Assembly: GCA_021818445.1 (NCBI GenBank)
Contig: JAKAEB010000027.1
Coordinates: 1-49,560 of the forward strand
DNA length: 49,560 nt
From: Planctomycetota bacterium
Lineage (GTDB): Bacteria; Planctomycetota; Phycisphaerae; WQYP01
Reading direction: 5' to 3'
How positions within the stretch are numbered: position 1 is the first letter of the stretch; each line of letters opens with the position of its first letter. The notes below the pieces were generated by a model. The model was not told where the DNA came from. It searched no databases and worked only from the letters and a program-made list of their open reading frames with translations. Made by a program: the position numbers and the translations under genes. This document shows, one piece after another, positions 15,723 to 26,600 of the stretch.

Positions 15723-16762
15723 GCCTCCGCCCAGTTCAGGATCACCTTTCCAGCCTGACCGGACAATATTGCGTCAAAGCCACGCTGAAATTCGCGGTAG
15801 TCAAACCGGTGCGTAATCACCGGCGAAATATCCAAGCCACTCTGACACATGGAAGTCATCTTGTACCACGTCTCGTACATTTCCCGTCCGTATATACCCT
15901 TGATCGTGATCATATTAAACACCACTGTCGCCCAGTTGATGGATATCGGTTCGGTTGGAATGCCAAGCATGGCTATCTTTCCGCCATGGCACATGTTGGC
16001 AAGCATCTCGCGCAGTGCCACCGGAGACCCCGACACCTCCAGGCCGACATCAAAGCCTTCCTTCATGCCAAGGTCTTTTTGGGTTTGGGCAATGGTGGAT
16101 CGGCTTACATCCAGTGCCACGCTGGCCCCGAGTTTTTTCGCCAGTTCAAGCCGATACGGATTTACGTCGGTCACAACGACGTGCCGCGCCCCGGCGTGGC
16201 GGACGACGGCGGCGGCCATGAGACCGATAGGGCCAGCGCCGGTAATCAGCACATCCTCGCCAAGCACGCCAAAAGACAGGGCCGTATGCACAGCATTTCC
16301 GAATGGATCAAAAATGGCGGCTACATCCAGCGGGATACCGTCCGGATGCGCCCAGATGTTACTCACGGGCAGTGCGATGTATTCTGCAAACGCTCCCGGT
16401 CGGTTAACGCCTACGCCACGCGTGTCTTTGCATAAATGTCTCCTGCCGGCCATGCAATTGCGACACCGACCGCAGACCACATGGCCTTCACCGCCAACCA
16501 GGTCGCCCGGCTTCAGGTCGTGCACATTTGATCCCACTTCCGCAACCCTTCCGACAAATTCATGCCCGATGGTCATGGGGACGGGAATAGTCTCCTGCGC
16601 CCACCTATCCCAGTTGTAGATGTGCACATCGGTTCCGCAGATACCAGTTTTGAGTACGCGCACCAGTACATCGTTGATTCCGATGGGGGGCACAGGTACC
16701 GATTGAAGCACCAACCCCTTCGCACGTTCCGATTTTACCAAGGCCATCATAGATAATGACAT
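15719..16762 (-). CDS. tdh: L-threonine 3-dehydrogenase
   Basis: A zinc-dependent, NAD-linked medium-chain dehydrogenase that oxidises threonine to 2-amino-3-ketobutyrate. ATG at 16762 is preceded by AGGAAG and gives 347 residues, close to E. coli Tdh; an in-frame extension to 16942 adds 60 unrelated residues and is rejected. Cys42 in [17 protein letters not shown] and H67-E68 in GHEFVG form the catalytic zinc site, Cys97, 100, 103 and 111 the structural zinc site, and GAGPIG (175-180) the NAD fold. [14 protein letters not shown] near the C-terminal part is typical of the family. It is the first gene of the tdh-kbl operon. Confidence 0.95.
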   Translation of the reverse strand: MSLSMMALVKSERAKGLVLQSVPVPPIGINDVLVRVLKTGICGTDVHIYNWDRWAQETIPVPMTIGHEFVGRVAEVGSNVHDLKPGDLVGGEGHVVCGRCRNCMAGRRHLCKDTRGVGVNRPGAFAEYIALPVSNIWAHPDGIPLDVAAIFDPFGNAVHTALSFGVLGEDVLITGAGPIGLMAAAVVRHAGARHVVVTDVNPYRLELAKKLGASVALDVSRSTIAQTQKDLGMKEGFDVGLEVSGSPVALREMLANMCHGGKIAMLGIPTEPISINWATVVFNMITIKGIYGREMYETWYKMTSMCQSGLDISPVITHRFDYREFQRGFDAILSGQAGKVILNWAEA

Positions 16763-17234
16763 ATTAACTTCCTGTTTAGTTATCATTCCTCGCCGCAGCG
16801 CCCATGGGGGCAGCCCTGCGGCTTTTTGATTATGAAAATCAGCCAATGACGGCATTATCCTAGCGTCAAAAACCATTGGAGCAAAGGGTCTTACGTCGGG
16901 AGCATTCGGCCCGTCCGAAAAAAACAAATTTTTCACTTGCATGGCATGGAATAAGTGGTATACTCACTGTTAGTCCGTCTCGGGCGGGTATTATTTCAAC
17001 TTTTCCCGAGAGTAGTAAATCGTCAGATGAGAGCAAGGATTGAGTCGTCCGGTGCTGGCGCGCTTTGTCGCGGTTCTCCGTGTTTGGTGCCATTCATAAA
17101 TGGTGCTGGGCCGGTGTGCGATTTGGTCTTACGGGGTGCGTGTTCGGTCGTTGGCCATTTGGTCGGCTACGTGGGCCGTCCGGTCGACGATTCATATCTT
17201 GCTTATGGCCCGATGGGGCTTGGGAGGTAATTTT
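16763..17234. other. divergent intergenic region between tdh and the PEP-CTERM gene
   Basis: It holds a plus-strand promoter at about 16937 and no credible gene; short frames on both strands lack ribosome-binding sites. About 270 bases between the promoter and the PEP-CTERM start would make a long leader, but I see no recognisable riboswitch fold in it. Confidence 0.5.
16937..16964 (+). promoter_or_regulatory. sigma70-type promoter candidate for the PEP-CTERM gene
   Basis: TTGCAT (16937-16942) and TATACT (16959-16964) are separated by 16 bases in an AT-richer stretch. The nearest plus-strand gene starts 270 bases downstream. Confidence 0.5.
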
Positions 17235-18917
17235 ATGGTTCGTTCTCTACCGAAGTGTCGTCATATGGCCCCAATGCTGGGAATGGCGGCGCTCGCCGCA
17301 ACTGCGGTCGCTGCAGTGCCCGTTCATGCGGCTATCACCAACGGGTTTTCCAATCCTGGCAATTGGACTTTCAACAGCAACTCCGCCTCGTCGACTAATG
17401 GGGTACCAGCAATGAGCGGAGGGGACCTCACGCTGACCAGCGCCAGTATTGGCGAATCGTCCAGCGCGTGGTACGGTACGCCGCAGGATGTCAGCGATTC
17501 CTGGACGGCCACATTCACATGGCAATGGTCCGGCACCACCAACCCTGCCGATGGCTTTATGTTTGCATTACAGAATCAGGGACTTACCGCTATTGGCGGC
17601 GGTGGCGGATACAAGGGTTACCAAATCTCCGGCTCAACCGGCATAACTCCCAGTTATGGTGTAGGTGTGGAAAATTTTGGCACCGGCAACGCCAATAACG
17701 TCTCCGTCGGGCTGAATGGTGTCATAGTAACCGGCGGCAACGATGTGGCGGGCAGTACGCTGAATGTCAATACCGACACCAATCCTATTAATTTCACTGT
17801 CAGCTACATAAAGCCTGCCAATGAGTTGTATGTATCCGGTGTCGATGCGACAAACTCTGCCAACTCCTTCTCCTATGTGTACACCGGAAACAGCGGCAAT
17901 CTGGCACCGTCATTTAACAGTCAGACGCAGGCGGGCGGCAGCACCGCATACGTGGGCTTTACCGGTGCCACCGGCGGCCTCAATGAGGAACAGGATTTCA
18001 CAAACTTTAACTTTACCACCAACGCCACTCCGGCCATGCCCGCCAATTATCAGTCCTCGGCGTATCTCGGTACGGCGCGGACGCCGATCGCTTTCACCTC
18101 CGGCAGTTTCAATCAGGATGTGGTGGTAGAAAATTCAGCGACGCTTACCACCAATGGGGCCGTACCCACCTCGGTGGCAACGCCCGTCGGCCTGAACAGC
18201 AACGCACTCTACGAATCCGGTCTCTCGATCGGCGGTACGCTCCAGTCGGGTGGATTACCCGTGTCGCATCAGTTTGTCAGCCAAGGCGACGCCAACACGA
18301 CTTTCCAGTTCCAGAAGTACACCAACACCAACAACGTGCTGCGGCTGACATCCGCAAACAGTGGCGCAGCGGATCCAACGTCGCCATCCGGTACCATGAC
18401 GCTGGCCACGCCCACAGCTTTTTCCACGCTGGCGATTCTGGCACTCTCAGGCAACGGTAACCCAACCGGCATGGGGACGGTCACGCTGAATTTTGCCAAC
18501 GGCAAGAGCGTAACCACCGACTTTTACGCCCCCGACTGGTTCACCAACATCATTAATGGTGTGACGCCGGACGGAAATTATTACGGCGTGGCGCTTTCAG
18601 GATATGGCCGGATTTATCTGGCCGGCAGCTCTGTCAATGCTTTGCCCACATTCCCGGACATGTACGAAACCGCACTGAACCTGAGCCATCTGGGCATCAA
18701 CAGTACCGGCGGCTATGTCGATGCGTCCAGCTATGGAGCGCTCGATTCGCTGACGTTCAATATGCCGTCGAATACCGGCGAAACTAATATTTTCGCCGTA
18801 AGCGGTTCGGCCATTGCCGCGACACCGGAACCGTCCAGCGTCGGACTGCTTGTTGGCGGGGCATTGGCCAGTGTCATGCTCTTGCGGCGGCGTACGTCGG
18901 CCCGCACTGGGTGTTAA
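17235..18917 (+). CDS. PEP-CTERM surface protein with L-type-lectin-like domain
   Basis: GGGAGGT precedes the ATG at 17235 by 7 bases, so this start is preferred to an in-frame one at 17100; the product has 560 residues. A signal peptide ends near PVHA (about 29-32). Residues about 60-235 resemble a bacterial legume-lectin-like beta sandwich (WTATFTWQW, DGFMFALQNQG, YGVGVENFGTGN). A second Asn/Thr/Gly-rich beta region spans about 250-520. The C-terminus has ATPEPSSVGLLVGG, a hydrophobic span and RRR, the PEP-CTERM sorting signal read by exosortase. It is probably exported and anchored or released at the cell surface. It is followed by a strong hairpin and a prepilin-like gene. Confidence 0.85.
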   Translation: MVRSLPKCRHMAPMLGMAALAATAVAAVPVHAAITNGFSNPGNWTFNSNSASSTNGVPAMSGGDLTLTSASIGESSSAWYGTPQDVSDSWTATFTWQWSGTTNPADGFMFALQNQGLTAIGGGGGYKGYQISGSTGITPSYGVGVENFGTGNANNVSVGLNGVIVTGGNDVAGSTLNVNTDTNPINFTVSYIKPANELYVSGVDATNSANSFSYVYTGNSGNLAPSFNSQTQAGGSTAYVGFTGATGGLNEEQDFTNFNFTTNATPAMPANYQSSAYLGTARTPIAFTSGSFNQDVVVENSATLTTNGAVPTSVATPVGLNSNALYESGLSIGGTLQSGGLPVSHQFVSQGDANTTFQFQKYTNTNNVLRLTSANSGAADPTSPSGTMTLATPTAFSTLAILALSGNGNPTGMGTVTLNFANGKSVTTDFYAPDWFTNIINGVTPDGNYYGVALSGYGRIYLAGSSVNALPTFPDMYETALNLSHLGINSTGGYVDASSYGALDSLTFNMPSNTGETNIFAVSGSAIAATPEPSSVGLLVGGALASVMLLRRRTSARTGC

Positions 18918-18932
18918 ATGTGTCTAATGCAG

Positions 18933-18965
18933 GCGGAGCCGATCCCTCAAGATCGGCTCCGCTTT
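18933..18965 (+). terminator. hairpin terminator after the PEP-CTERM gene
   Basis: A perfect 12-bp stem (18933-18944 with 18951-18962) closes the 6-base loop CCTCAA and is followed only by TTTGCT. The T-run is weak, so it may act as a 3' stabiliser or partial terminator ahead of the next gene, 38 bases away. Confidence 0.6.
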
Positions 18966-19003
18966 GCTGGCGTTCATAAGTTTCACCTTCAAGGAGGTTC
19001 ATC

Positions 19004-20065
19004 ATGTCGGCCCTTGAAACACGCTATCTCACCAATGCAGGCATTCCCGCACGCCACAGGCGGGGTTTTACGCTTGTCGAATTGCTTGTGGTAATATCGA
19101 TCATTGCCATACTCATCGCCATTCTTCTGCCGGCATTGGCGTCGGCGCGGGAGGATGCCCAGCGCGTCGTATGCGCTTCCAATCTTCGCAGCATCGGGCA
19201 GATGGGGGCAGAATTCGCCTCTTCACATCGCGGGTATTTTCCTCAGGCCTATGTGAACAATACGTACAACACCGGTCAGCCATTCTATTTTCGCTACGCC
19301 CCGGATAATTGGCGCGGCTTTAACAATAATGAAGCCTTAAGTATGTATGAATCAGATTACTCGCCGACCGGGTGGCGCCATTATGGTACCCCGATGCAGG
19401 CCCTGGAGAATTATGCCGGCGGACACACCTCCGAAAATAAGCTGGCGCGGATTTTCATTTGCCCCAGCGCCCTGAATCAAACGGCCTTTCACGATTGGCA
19501 GTTCGAATTAACGGCTACCTATCCAAGCCCCGCACCGACATTGGCCAACATCCTGCCCTATCCGGGGGTTCCACAACTCTCGTACGACCCGTCGCCCGTG
19601 GACGACAATTGGGGGCCATTTATTACCCTCGGCTACATGTATCTCGGCGGGTATGGTAATAACCCGTATACATCGCCGCGCTACGGTTTTTACAGTTCTG
19701 AGAACTGGTATGGCAACAGCGTCAATCCGACTTCCTACAATCAGTTCATCCCTAAGCCGGCCACATCTCTCAATGGCAAGCCGACAGATATTCTTGCGGC
19801 GGATGTTGTGGCGCAGCAGGGGCAGGATGCGCAGGTGCCGCAATATTGGTTCAACCACCCCAGTAGTACCACCCCGAGCCTTCCGGCGTTCCAAAACTGC
19901 CTCTTCGCCGATGGGCATGTGACCGGCTACAGCAACCCTTACAAAATTCTAAACACGACCTACTCTGGCCGGGTGATCAAGGGTGATTGGGGAATGACGC
20001 ACGTGCAGGCCGGCGGCAACTTCAACGGTAACGTTTACTTCTACTGGCCGGAGGTCAACCCCTGA
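19004..20065 (+). CDS. type II secretion/prepilin-like protein with H-X9-DG-type C-terminus
   Basis: This 353-residue protein has a prepilin leader ending in [19 protein letters not shown] (19-38), cleaved before the Phe by prepilin peptidase and methylated there. It is followed by the conserved [26 protein letters not shown]. The C-terminal [12 protein letters not shown] is the aromatic/DG motif of the large planctomycetal prepilin family. AAGGAGG precedes the ATG. Such proteins are present in many copies in Planctomycetota and are assumed to form pseudopili or surface structures. It lies downstream of the PEP-CTERM gene on the same strand, with a Tyr/Asn/Pro-rich middle domain. Confidence 0.88.
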   Translation: MSALETRYLTNAGIPARHRRGFTLVELLVVISIIAILIAILLPALASAREDAQRVVCASNLRSIGQMGAEFASSHRGYFPQAYVNNTYNTGQPFYFRYAPDNWRGFNNNEALSMYESDYSPTGWRHYGTPMQALENYAGGHTSENKLARIFICPSALNQTAFHDWQFELTATYPSPAPTLANILPYPGVPQLSYDPSPVDDNWGPFITLGYMYLGGYGNNPYTSPRYGFYSSENWYGNSVNPTSYNQFIPKPATSLNGKPTDILAADVVAQQGQDAQVPQYWFNHPSSTTPSLPAFQNCLFADGHVTGYSNPYKILNTTYSGRVIKGDWGMTHVQAGGNFNGNVYFYWPEVNP

Positions 20066-20086
20066 CCGTAAGCGGGGTGCATCGGC

Positions 20087-20974
20087 TTATTGATTCGGTA
20101 ACACATTTAAAACGTGCACGGAATTGACCGGCATCGATTGCACGTGGCCGTCACAAAACGCCGCGTTGGCACTGCCGGAATTGGGACTTGTCGATCCATG
20201 CCGATAGCGCAGCCCCTGGTGGTTGATGATGGTGGCGATAGCGTCGGTGTTGCCGGGGTTGGGTGGTACCACCGTGTCCTTTGTGTAGCTTCCGTATTGC
20301 CACGTCAACTGCGATGGCAGCCACGAGAACAGAAACGAGGCGCAATAGCCGCCGGGCCAACTTTGGTTGGTGTCGCCCATGCTGATAACTTCCGAGGGGT
20401 TGCTGATCGCGCTAAGCAGCATGGATTGATTATGCGCATAGCCCGTCGTCGGGTTTATGTTGGGCGTCAGAAACACATTGGGATTGGCTGCATAGTTAAC
20501 TCCCCAAAAGCCGCTCATCGGCACCTGCCGCTCCGGACACCAGAATATGGAGTCCCATCGGCTGGCCATCTGCGGCGGGATATTTTTTCCAATCACGCCA
20601 TTGTTGCTCGGAGAGACCGGTGAGCCGACGAGCGTATAAAATTCCAGATTCGCCCAGTCGCCGAAGTAGGAATTGTAATTACTCACCGGGAACGCCGGAT
20701 TGGAATAGGTGCCGTAGGGGAGCGAACCGTTGTAGTTGTTGGCATAAATCAGTGACATCTGGCTTAGCGTGCGTAAGTTGGATTCGCATTCTGAATTGCG
20801 TGCCAACTCCTTGGCCCAGTGAATGGCCGGCAGCAGCAGTGCTATTAAGATCATAATAATGGTGATGACAACAATCATCTCCAGCAGGGTAAAGCCCCGG
20901 CGGATCGCGAAAGCGTCAGCGGATGGTGTCCGTGGTGTTTTTCGAGCGTGAAACATAACGTACCTCACAGGCAT
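20087..20974 (-). CDS. second type II secretion/prepilin-like protein with DG-type C-terminus
   Basis: The 295-residue protein has a leader ending in [19 protein letters not shown], then [27 protein letters not shown], and a C-terminal [13 protein letters not shown] motif. It belongs to the same family as the convergent gene at 19004 but is diverged throughout the middle, so the pair is not a recent tandem duplication. The two genes end 21 bases apart. It has no obvious downstream partner and is read towards the neighbouring prepilin gene. Confidence 0.88.
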   Translation of the reverse strand: MPVRYVMFHARKTPRTPSADAFAIRRGFTLLEMIVVITIIMILIALLLPAIHWAKELARNSECESNLRTLSQMSLIYANNYNGSLPYGTYSNPAFPVSNYNSYFGDWANLEFYTLVGSPVSPSNNGVIGKNIPPQMASRWDSIFWCPERQVPMSGFWGVNYAANPNVFLTPNINPTTGYAHNQSMLLSAISNPSEVISMGDTNQSWPGGYCASFLFSWLPSQLTWQYGSYTKDTVVPPNPGNTDAIATIINHQGLRYRHGSTSPNSGSANAAFCDGHVQSMPVNSVHVLNVLPNQ

Positions 20975-21130
20975 TCAGGCAGGTGTCGGGCGGCGTCGAT
21001 TTTGCGCTGCCCCTTCGTCCGGTAACTTCCGACACGCACACACCTCTTTCACGCATATCGACGGGTGAGGTGCTGGAATTCAGTCTGTGCAGGTTTTAGG
21101 ACGTGCGGTGGCTGCTTTGACGCTTGCCTT

Positions 21131-22543
21131 TCAGATGCGGGCATTTGCGGGTTGACCGTCGGCAACGGCGTGATGGGCGAATAGCTCCGCCACTTTTAAT
21201 GGTGTCACGGTTGCTGTGCCGTTACGATCGGCCGTCTTGCGGACAATCTCAAGCGGACTGGCGTGCTGGTAGGCTTGTTCCAATATTCGCCCGCTGATGC
21301 GCATATCCAGCAGTACCATATCGGGCTGGGCGTCGTAATCACGGGCGATGATCTGGGCAAATTTTTCCACAAAGGTGATGCCGCGTGTATCTGCAAGATG
21401 CAACTTGGCTTTCACCCGCCAAAGATTGCCGAGCATATGCTCGCGTACACTTTGCGCCAGCAAGGCCGCGCCCAATCCTTCGCGTGCACTTACCTCCAGC
21501 GCCTGGGGAAATTGCGTTCGCCAATAGGCCAACTCTTCTTTCTGGGTCACCGCATCGATTTTATTAAGCACCAGAATGGCGTCCTGCCCGCCACAACCGA
21601 TCTCCAGCAATACCTTCTGCACGCTTTTAAGCTGGGCAGGGGCTTGCGGGTCGGACGCATCAACCACGATAAGCAGTAAATCGGCGTGGGTGGCCTCTTC
21701 CAGCGTGGCCTTGAAGGACGCAACCAGATGGTGGGGCAGATCACGCACAAACCCGACGGTATCGGACACCAATGCCCAATGGGCTTCACCAAGCTTCCAG
21801 CGGCGGGTTTTGGTATCAAGCGTGGCAAAGAGGCGGTCTTCGACAAAGGTGTCGGCACCGGTGAGTGTATTAAAAAGTGTGCTTTTACCGGCGTTGGTGT
21901 ATCCCACCAGACTGACGGTGAAATGCCCCATCCGTCGGGTGGATACCTCGCGCGACTTGCGCGATTGCACCTGTGCAATGCGACGCTTAAGGTCGGAAAC
22001 TTTATCCCGCACCAAGCGACGGTCGATTTCCAACTGCATTTCACCTGGGCCACGGGCTCCTACGCCTGCTCCGGCTCCGGCACCGATGCGTTCAAGGTGG
22101 CTCCACATATGCCGGAGTCGTGGATAGGTGTATTCCAATTGGGCCAGCGCCACCTGCAGTTGCGCCTCGGCGGTACGGGCGCGGGTGGCGAAAATATCAA
22201 GTATTAATTCGCTGCGATCGAGAATTTTGCAATCGCAGACGCGCTCTACATCGCGCAATTGATTGGGCGAAAGATCATGATCAAAAATAACCACATCCGC
22301 CTGATGCTGCTTGACAAGTTTGGCGATTTCCAGCACCTTGCCCCGCCCGATAAAGGTGGCCGGATCGATTGTGGTACGCTGCTGGGTAACACGTTCAACC
22401 ACGGTGGCTCCGGCGGTTTGGGCAAGACTGGCCAATTCATCCAGCGGTGCCGCCGGGTTAGCCGATGAGTTGGGCAAAAGCACGCCAACCAGAATCGCTC
22501 TCTCACTGCGGACGGAAAGCTCCATCCGTTTATCGCCAGCCAA
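21131..22543 (-). CDS. hflX: ribosome-associated GTPase HflX
   Basis: HflX splits stalled 70S ribosomes, notably under heat stress. The TTG at 22543 with AGGAG 9 bases upstream is preferred because the longer frame (to 22738) would run 115 bases into the upstream gene; an ATG at 22525 is the alternative. From that TTG the protein has 470 residues. The N-terminal HflX domain carries ERAILVGVLL, FIGRGKV and VIFDHDLSPNQLR; the glycine-rich linker GAGAGAGVGARGPGE precedes the G domain with GYTNAGKST (214-222), DTVGF (261-265) and NKID (327-330). It is the last gene of the moxR-batA operon, 80 bases after the cyclase-fold gene. Confidence 0.93.
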   Translation of the reverse strand: MAGDKRMELSVRSERAILVGVLLPNSSANPAAPLDELASLAQTAGATVVERVTQQRTTIDPATFIGRGKVLEIAKLVKQHQADVVIFDHDLSPNQLRDVERVCDCKILDRSELILDIFATRARTAEAQLQVALAQLEYTYPRLRHMWSHLERIGAGAGAGVGARGPGEMQLEIDRRLVRDKVSDLKRRIAQVQSRKSREVSTRRMGHFTVSLVGYTNAGKSTLFNTLTGADTFVEDRLFATLDTKTRRWKLGEAHWALVSDTVGFVRDLPHHLVASFKATLEEATHADLLLIVVDASDPQAPAQLKSVQKVLLEIGCGGQDAILVLNKIDAVTQKEELAYWRTQFPQALEVSAREGLGAALLAQSVREHMLGNLWRVKAKLHLADTRGITFVEKFAQIIARDYDAQPDMVLLDMRISGRILEQAYQHASPLEIVRKTADRNGTATVTPLKVAELFAHHAVADGQPANARI

Positions 22544-22623
22544 GTTGATCGTCTCCTGTGCCAAACCGTAACAAAGCCCTTTGGTGGCCACCGCCGCCGC
22601 GAATCGCTGCCCACCCCGGTATT

Positions 22624-23670
22624 CTAGCGTTGATACAGCGGCAAGTAGTGAAATGGTACGCACAGGGCCAAAATAGCCATAGCCGTGGCGTATGGTTTGC
22701 CGCCTTGAAATTCGATACCGTCCGGCGGTTGCCAGCATCCACTGGCAAGCTGGTAGTGAATAAGTTCCCGGCGAATGGGGGGGTAGATGGTGGTCCAGTA
22801 ATGGCCGCCAAGCTGCGATGCCGCCTGCGCACAGTAATAGACGGCATAAAAGTAGAACGTTTCATTGTGGTGTATCGGATGAGCCATCAGATAATTGCCG
22901 CCGGCAGTGGCCTGCGGTGAGTGGCGACGTCCCATGAGTTCAAGCGCAAGAACACCCGTTCCGGTGCGGGCGCGTCCCGGTGGGCCACCGGGCTGATAGG
23001 CAAAGCCGCCACTGATGCAGGCGTCCCGCACAACAAAAGCCACCCCATTTTTAATGGCGCTTGCGGGGACATTGGCCCCACAGTCGGCAGCGCCGCGCAG
23101 GGCCATCAATTGCCAGCCGGTGCAGGAGATATCGGCATCGGTGCTCCATGGCTGATAGCGCCATCCGCCGGCAAATTGGTTCACGCTGCGTTTTTGGGCG
23201 GCCAGTATCAGGGCAACCGCCTTGGCGATGGCGCGGCCAATGCGTTTTCGCATAGTGGGGCCTTCCATTCCATAAACCTCGGTTAAAGCCACCGTGCAGA
23301 TACCCTGATCGTACATGGTGCCGCCGGGGGTGGTGATATAGCCACTGGTGTTCTGGCAGGAGAGAATGTAATGGATGGCGGCATCAATCACCTTATGATA
23401 TGGCCCATGGTTGGCGGTGTATCCGCGGGCCATAAAAGCCATGGCGGCGAGGCCGGCATCCGCAGGTTTAGCTTGCGACGCGCAGGGAAAGCTGCCATCG
23501 GAAAGTTGATGGTGCTCCAGCCACCGCAGGCCATGTGCCACCGATGATTTGACATAAGCCGGAATTCGCCCCGAGGCAAAAACACCGGGCGCGGTAAAAG
23601 TGAGCAGGGCGGTCAGCAGCCCAAACGAGCACATTGCGATAAGCGCCGGCCGTGGGGAGTGTTGAATCAT
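22624..23670 (-). CDS. exported terpenoid-cyclase/prenyltransferase-fold repeat protein
   Basis: The 348-residue protein has a signal peptide (about 1-32, ending VFASG). The rest is a series of alpha-helical repeats with the QW-like pattern of squalene-hopene cyclases: GLRWLEHHQLSDGSFPC, AAIHYILSCQNTSGYI, FAGGWRYQPWSTDADIS, GFAYQPGG. The DXDD acid of true cyclases is not clear (DADIS is closest), and a signal peptide would place it outside the cytoplasm, so enzymatic cyclisation is doubtful; a structural or binding role is more likely. Similar proteins often travel with BatA/VWA genes in Planctomycetota. It begins 21 bases after the giant coiled-coil gene. Confidence 0.75.
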   Translation of the reverse strand: MIQHSPRPALIAMCSFGLLTALLTFTAPGVFASGRIPAYVKSSVAHGLRWLEHHQLSDGSFPCASQAKPADAGLAAMAFMARGYTANHGPYHKVIDAAIHYILSCQNTSGYITTPGGTMYDQGICTVALTEVYGMEGPTMRKRIGRAIAKAVALILAAQKRSVNQFAGGWRYQPWSTDADISCTGWQLMALRGAADCGANVPASAIKNGVAFVVRDACISGGFAYQPGGPPGRARTGTGVLALELMGRRHSPQATAGGNYLMAHPIHHNETFYFYAVYYCAQAASQLGGHYWTTIYPPIRRELIHYQLASGCWQPPDGIEFQGGKPYATAMAILALCVPFHYLPLYQR

Positions 23671-23691
23671 TAAATGCCTCCGGGATGTGTA

Positions 23692-26600
23692 TTATTTGTC
23701 AGCGTGTGAATTGGCGATTTTTTCGTAATAATCCCGCACCATTTGCCGGTAGCCGGGCGGTATTGACTGCCGGGCACTATTTAACAATTGCTTTTGCCGC
23801 AGCGTACCGAGTTTGACCCATTGCGCCGGGCTGATGCCCAATGCGGATACCGCCGTTGGTACACTTCCGGCCGATTTATCCGCACCAATGCCGGAACCCT
23901 CGCCACCGGAATGTCCGCCGGTGCTTGTACCTTGGGCGCTGGCCATGCCTGCGCCCTGCCCCGGCATACCGGATGTTCCCGCCTGACTGCCGGGTGCGCC
24001 TCCAGGTGTGGCACCCTGTCCGGATGTTGGTTGCCCTCCGCCCAATGATCTAAGCGTCTGCTCCGCCTGCGAAAGTGCCCCGGCGGCCGCTTGCGCCGCG
24101 TTGGAATTGCCCTGCGCCGCGGTATGCCCAGCGGCCAGTGCCCGCTGCAATTGCGCCGCGGTTGCCATCAACCGCTGGTATTCACTTTGGCCCGTCTGCG
24201 ATCCTGCTTTTCCACCCGGCTGATGGCTTCCGGAAGTTGCGGCCTGTGCGGTACCGCCGCCCTGCGATTGACTGGGATTGATTTCACCTGCGATTTGGTC
24301 ATTGTGACTGGCGGCGGGAGTTGATCCGTTGCCACGCATTCCCTGCTGCAGGTCCGCCAAAGCCGCCTGTACATGGGCCAAGGCCGCTTGCTGATGGATT
24401 GACGCCTCAGCGTGGTTACGCTGCGTGAGGGTTTGGTTGGTGGACTGCTGGTCCGCATGTGCCTGCTGCATCTGCTGCCGGGCCTGAGCGATGGCGGCCG
24501 CCAAATTCGGTGCTCCAAGGGCGGTTTGACGTTCAAGACGGCTGGCAGCGGCTGAAGCACGGCTAAGGGCCGTAGCCGCCTGTGTCGATTGCTGGATGCT
24601 TTGGCCCCGCGGTTGGTGGGCGGCGGCGAGCTGCCGGGCAATTTCGCCGGTCTGATGGGCCAAAGCCCGCTGCTTGCTGGCCAGCGCGGCCAAATTTTGG
24701 GCATCGGCGGCGAGTTGTTGCGGACTGGCCTTTTTTGCGGCTGATTGCATTTGCGCCTGTGCCCCGCGGGAAAATGTGGTAGCTGCTTTCTCTATGGCCT
24801 GCCGCAATGCCGGGATGTTATTGTCTGCTGCGGCTTGTCCGGCGGCGCTGGCCTGGGCTTCGGCCTGCCGGTACAACTCCCGGGCGGTGGGGTTGTTGGT
24901 GGTTGCGGACCGTTTGCGGGCGGCCTTGGCCAGGCGCTGCGCCAATTGCTGTAGCTGACTTTTATTAGCAGCCTTGGCCGGTGTCGTCGCCTGTCCGGCG
25001 GCCTGCGTCAGCGCGTGCGCCTGCGCCTGCGCGGCTGCCGCCCGTTTTTGAGCCTGGGCATTTGCCTGGCTGCCCGCGGCGGCACGCCGCAATTGTGTCA
25101 CCTCACGCTGTAGCTGGGCCGCGATCTGCTGCTGGGCGGTATGGGCCGCCGCCGCGTGCTGATGCGCAAGGGCATTTACCGCAGTCTGTCTTGCCGTATG
25201 GGAAATGGGCGATAATTGGCGGCCCGTGGGCGTGTGCCTTTGTGCACTGGAAAAGCGATGAATCGCCTGATTTAATTGCGATTGCCGAGCCTGCAGTGCT
25301 TTAAGTTCGTTGATTGCCTGCTGCCGATGTAATTTGGCATTGATGGTTTGGCTTATGGTCCGCTGAATGGCCACAATTTTTTGCAATTGACTCTTGAGAT
25401 CATTAACTGCCGCGGCTGCCGCTTCCTGCGTAGGCCGTTGCAGGGTCGGGTGTTGTTTGATGAGTCGCTGGAGTTGATTTTCAATTTGTCGCTGTTGGGC
25501 CATGGCCCGGCGACTGGTGGGATTGATACTCAACTGGCGCGACACCGACGCCTGCCGCTGGGCGAGCGCTTTAACGCTGTCGGTAATTTCCTGCACGCCC
25601 GCTTTGTGTGCCAGACGCGATGCTGTGGCATGCAATTGCGTCAATGCCTGCGTAAGTTTTTGCTGGGCGGCTGCAAGCTGGGCGGAACGGGTTTGCGTCA
25701 GCTTGGGGTTGGCAAATGTCGCCAAGGCTAAATTCCTGGCGGCCGATGCCATCGAGGTTTTAGCGGCGTTTCTGATGGCGCGGGCCGCCTGTCGATATAC
25801 ACCGTGGTGCATACGCGCGGCCGCGGACACTAAACTCTGAGCGCTTTGCTGAATTAAATTCTGGGCATGATTGGCGGTGTGCATGGCGTGGGCGTCAAAA
25901 TGCTGATTGGCCGGTACATGTTGCAAGTTGGTAATATTCTGCCGGGCTTGGTTCAATTTGCGGATGCTTGCCCTGATGGCTGCCGAGAACCGGCGGTACA
26001 GCACCGCATCGCGCCGCGCCTGATAACTCATGGCCAGATTGGGATCAATGTTTATTTCATGTTCGCCGCTCAATCCCGTCTGATGGGCGGGCAGGCAATT
26101 ATCCTCGGCCACCATCCGGTACATAATGGTTTTGGCGTGCGGTTCGTTGGCTGCCAGCAGTTGATCGGCAATATTCAACTTCCATGTGCCAGTGTATTTG
26201 CGGCCACCGGTGGTCCCGATTGGTAAGGGGTACGACAGCGACGGTGCAGACCCCACTTTCACCCTTACCCGCAGCGACGTAATACCGAAGCGGTCCGTGG
26301 CGGCATAACGGATGGGGATGACATCATCGGGTCGTGCCCGCACCACACCCCGCGGACTGGTCACATGCACCACGGGCAGGGGATCGGTGTAAACCGATAT
26401 GGGCCAGATGCGATTGTCATGATTGGCGATGTGCTGCTTGTTGCGCAGATCAATCTGGTAATGGGTGCTGGCCTCCAGCGTGAACACGGCACGATACGCC
26501 GTGCCAGCCGTGTGGTGCAAACGCGCCAATTCGCCGGGCCCGGCCGGGGAGGCGGCAATTTTGAGCGCACTGTGGCGGCTCAGAGGCTCGGTGGTGTGAA

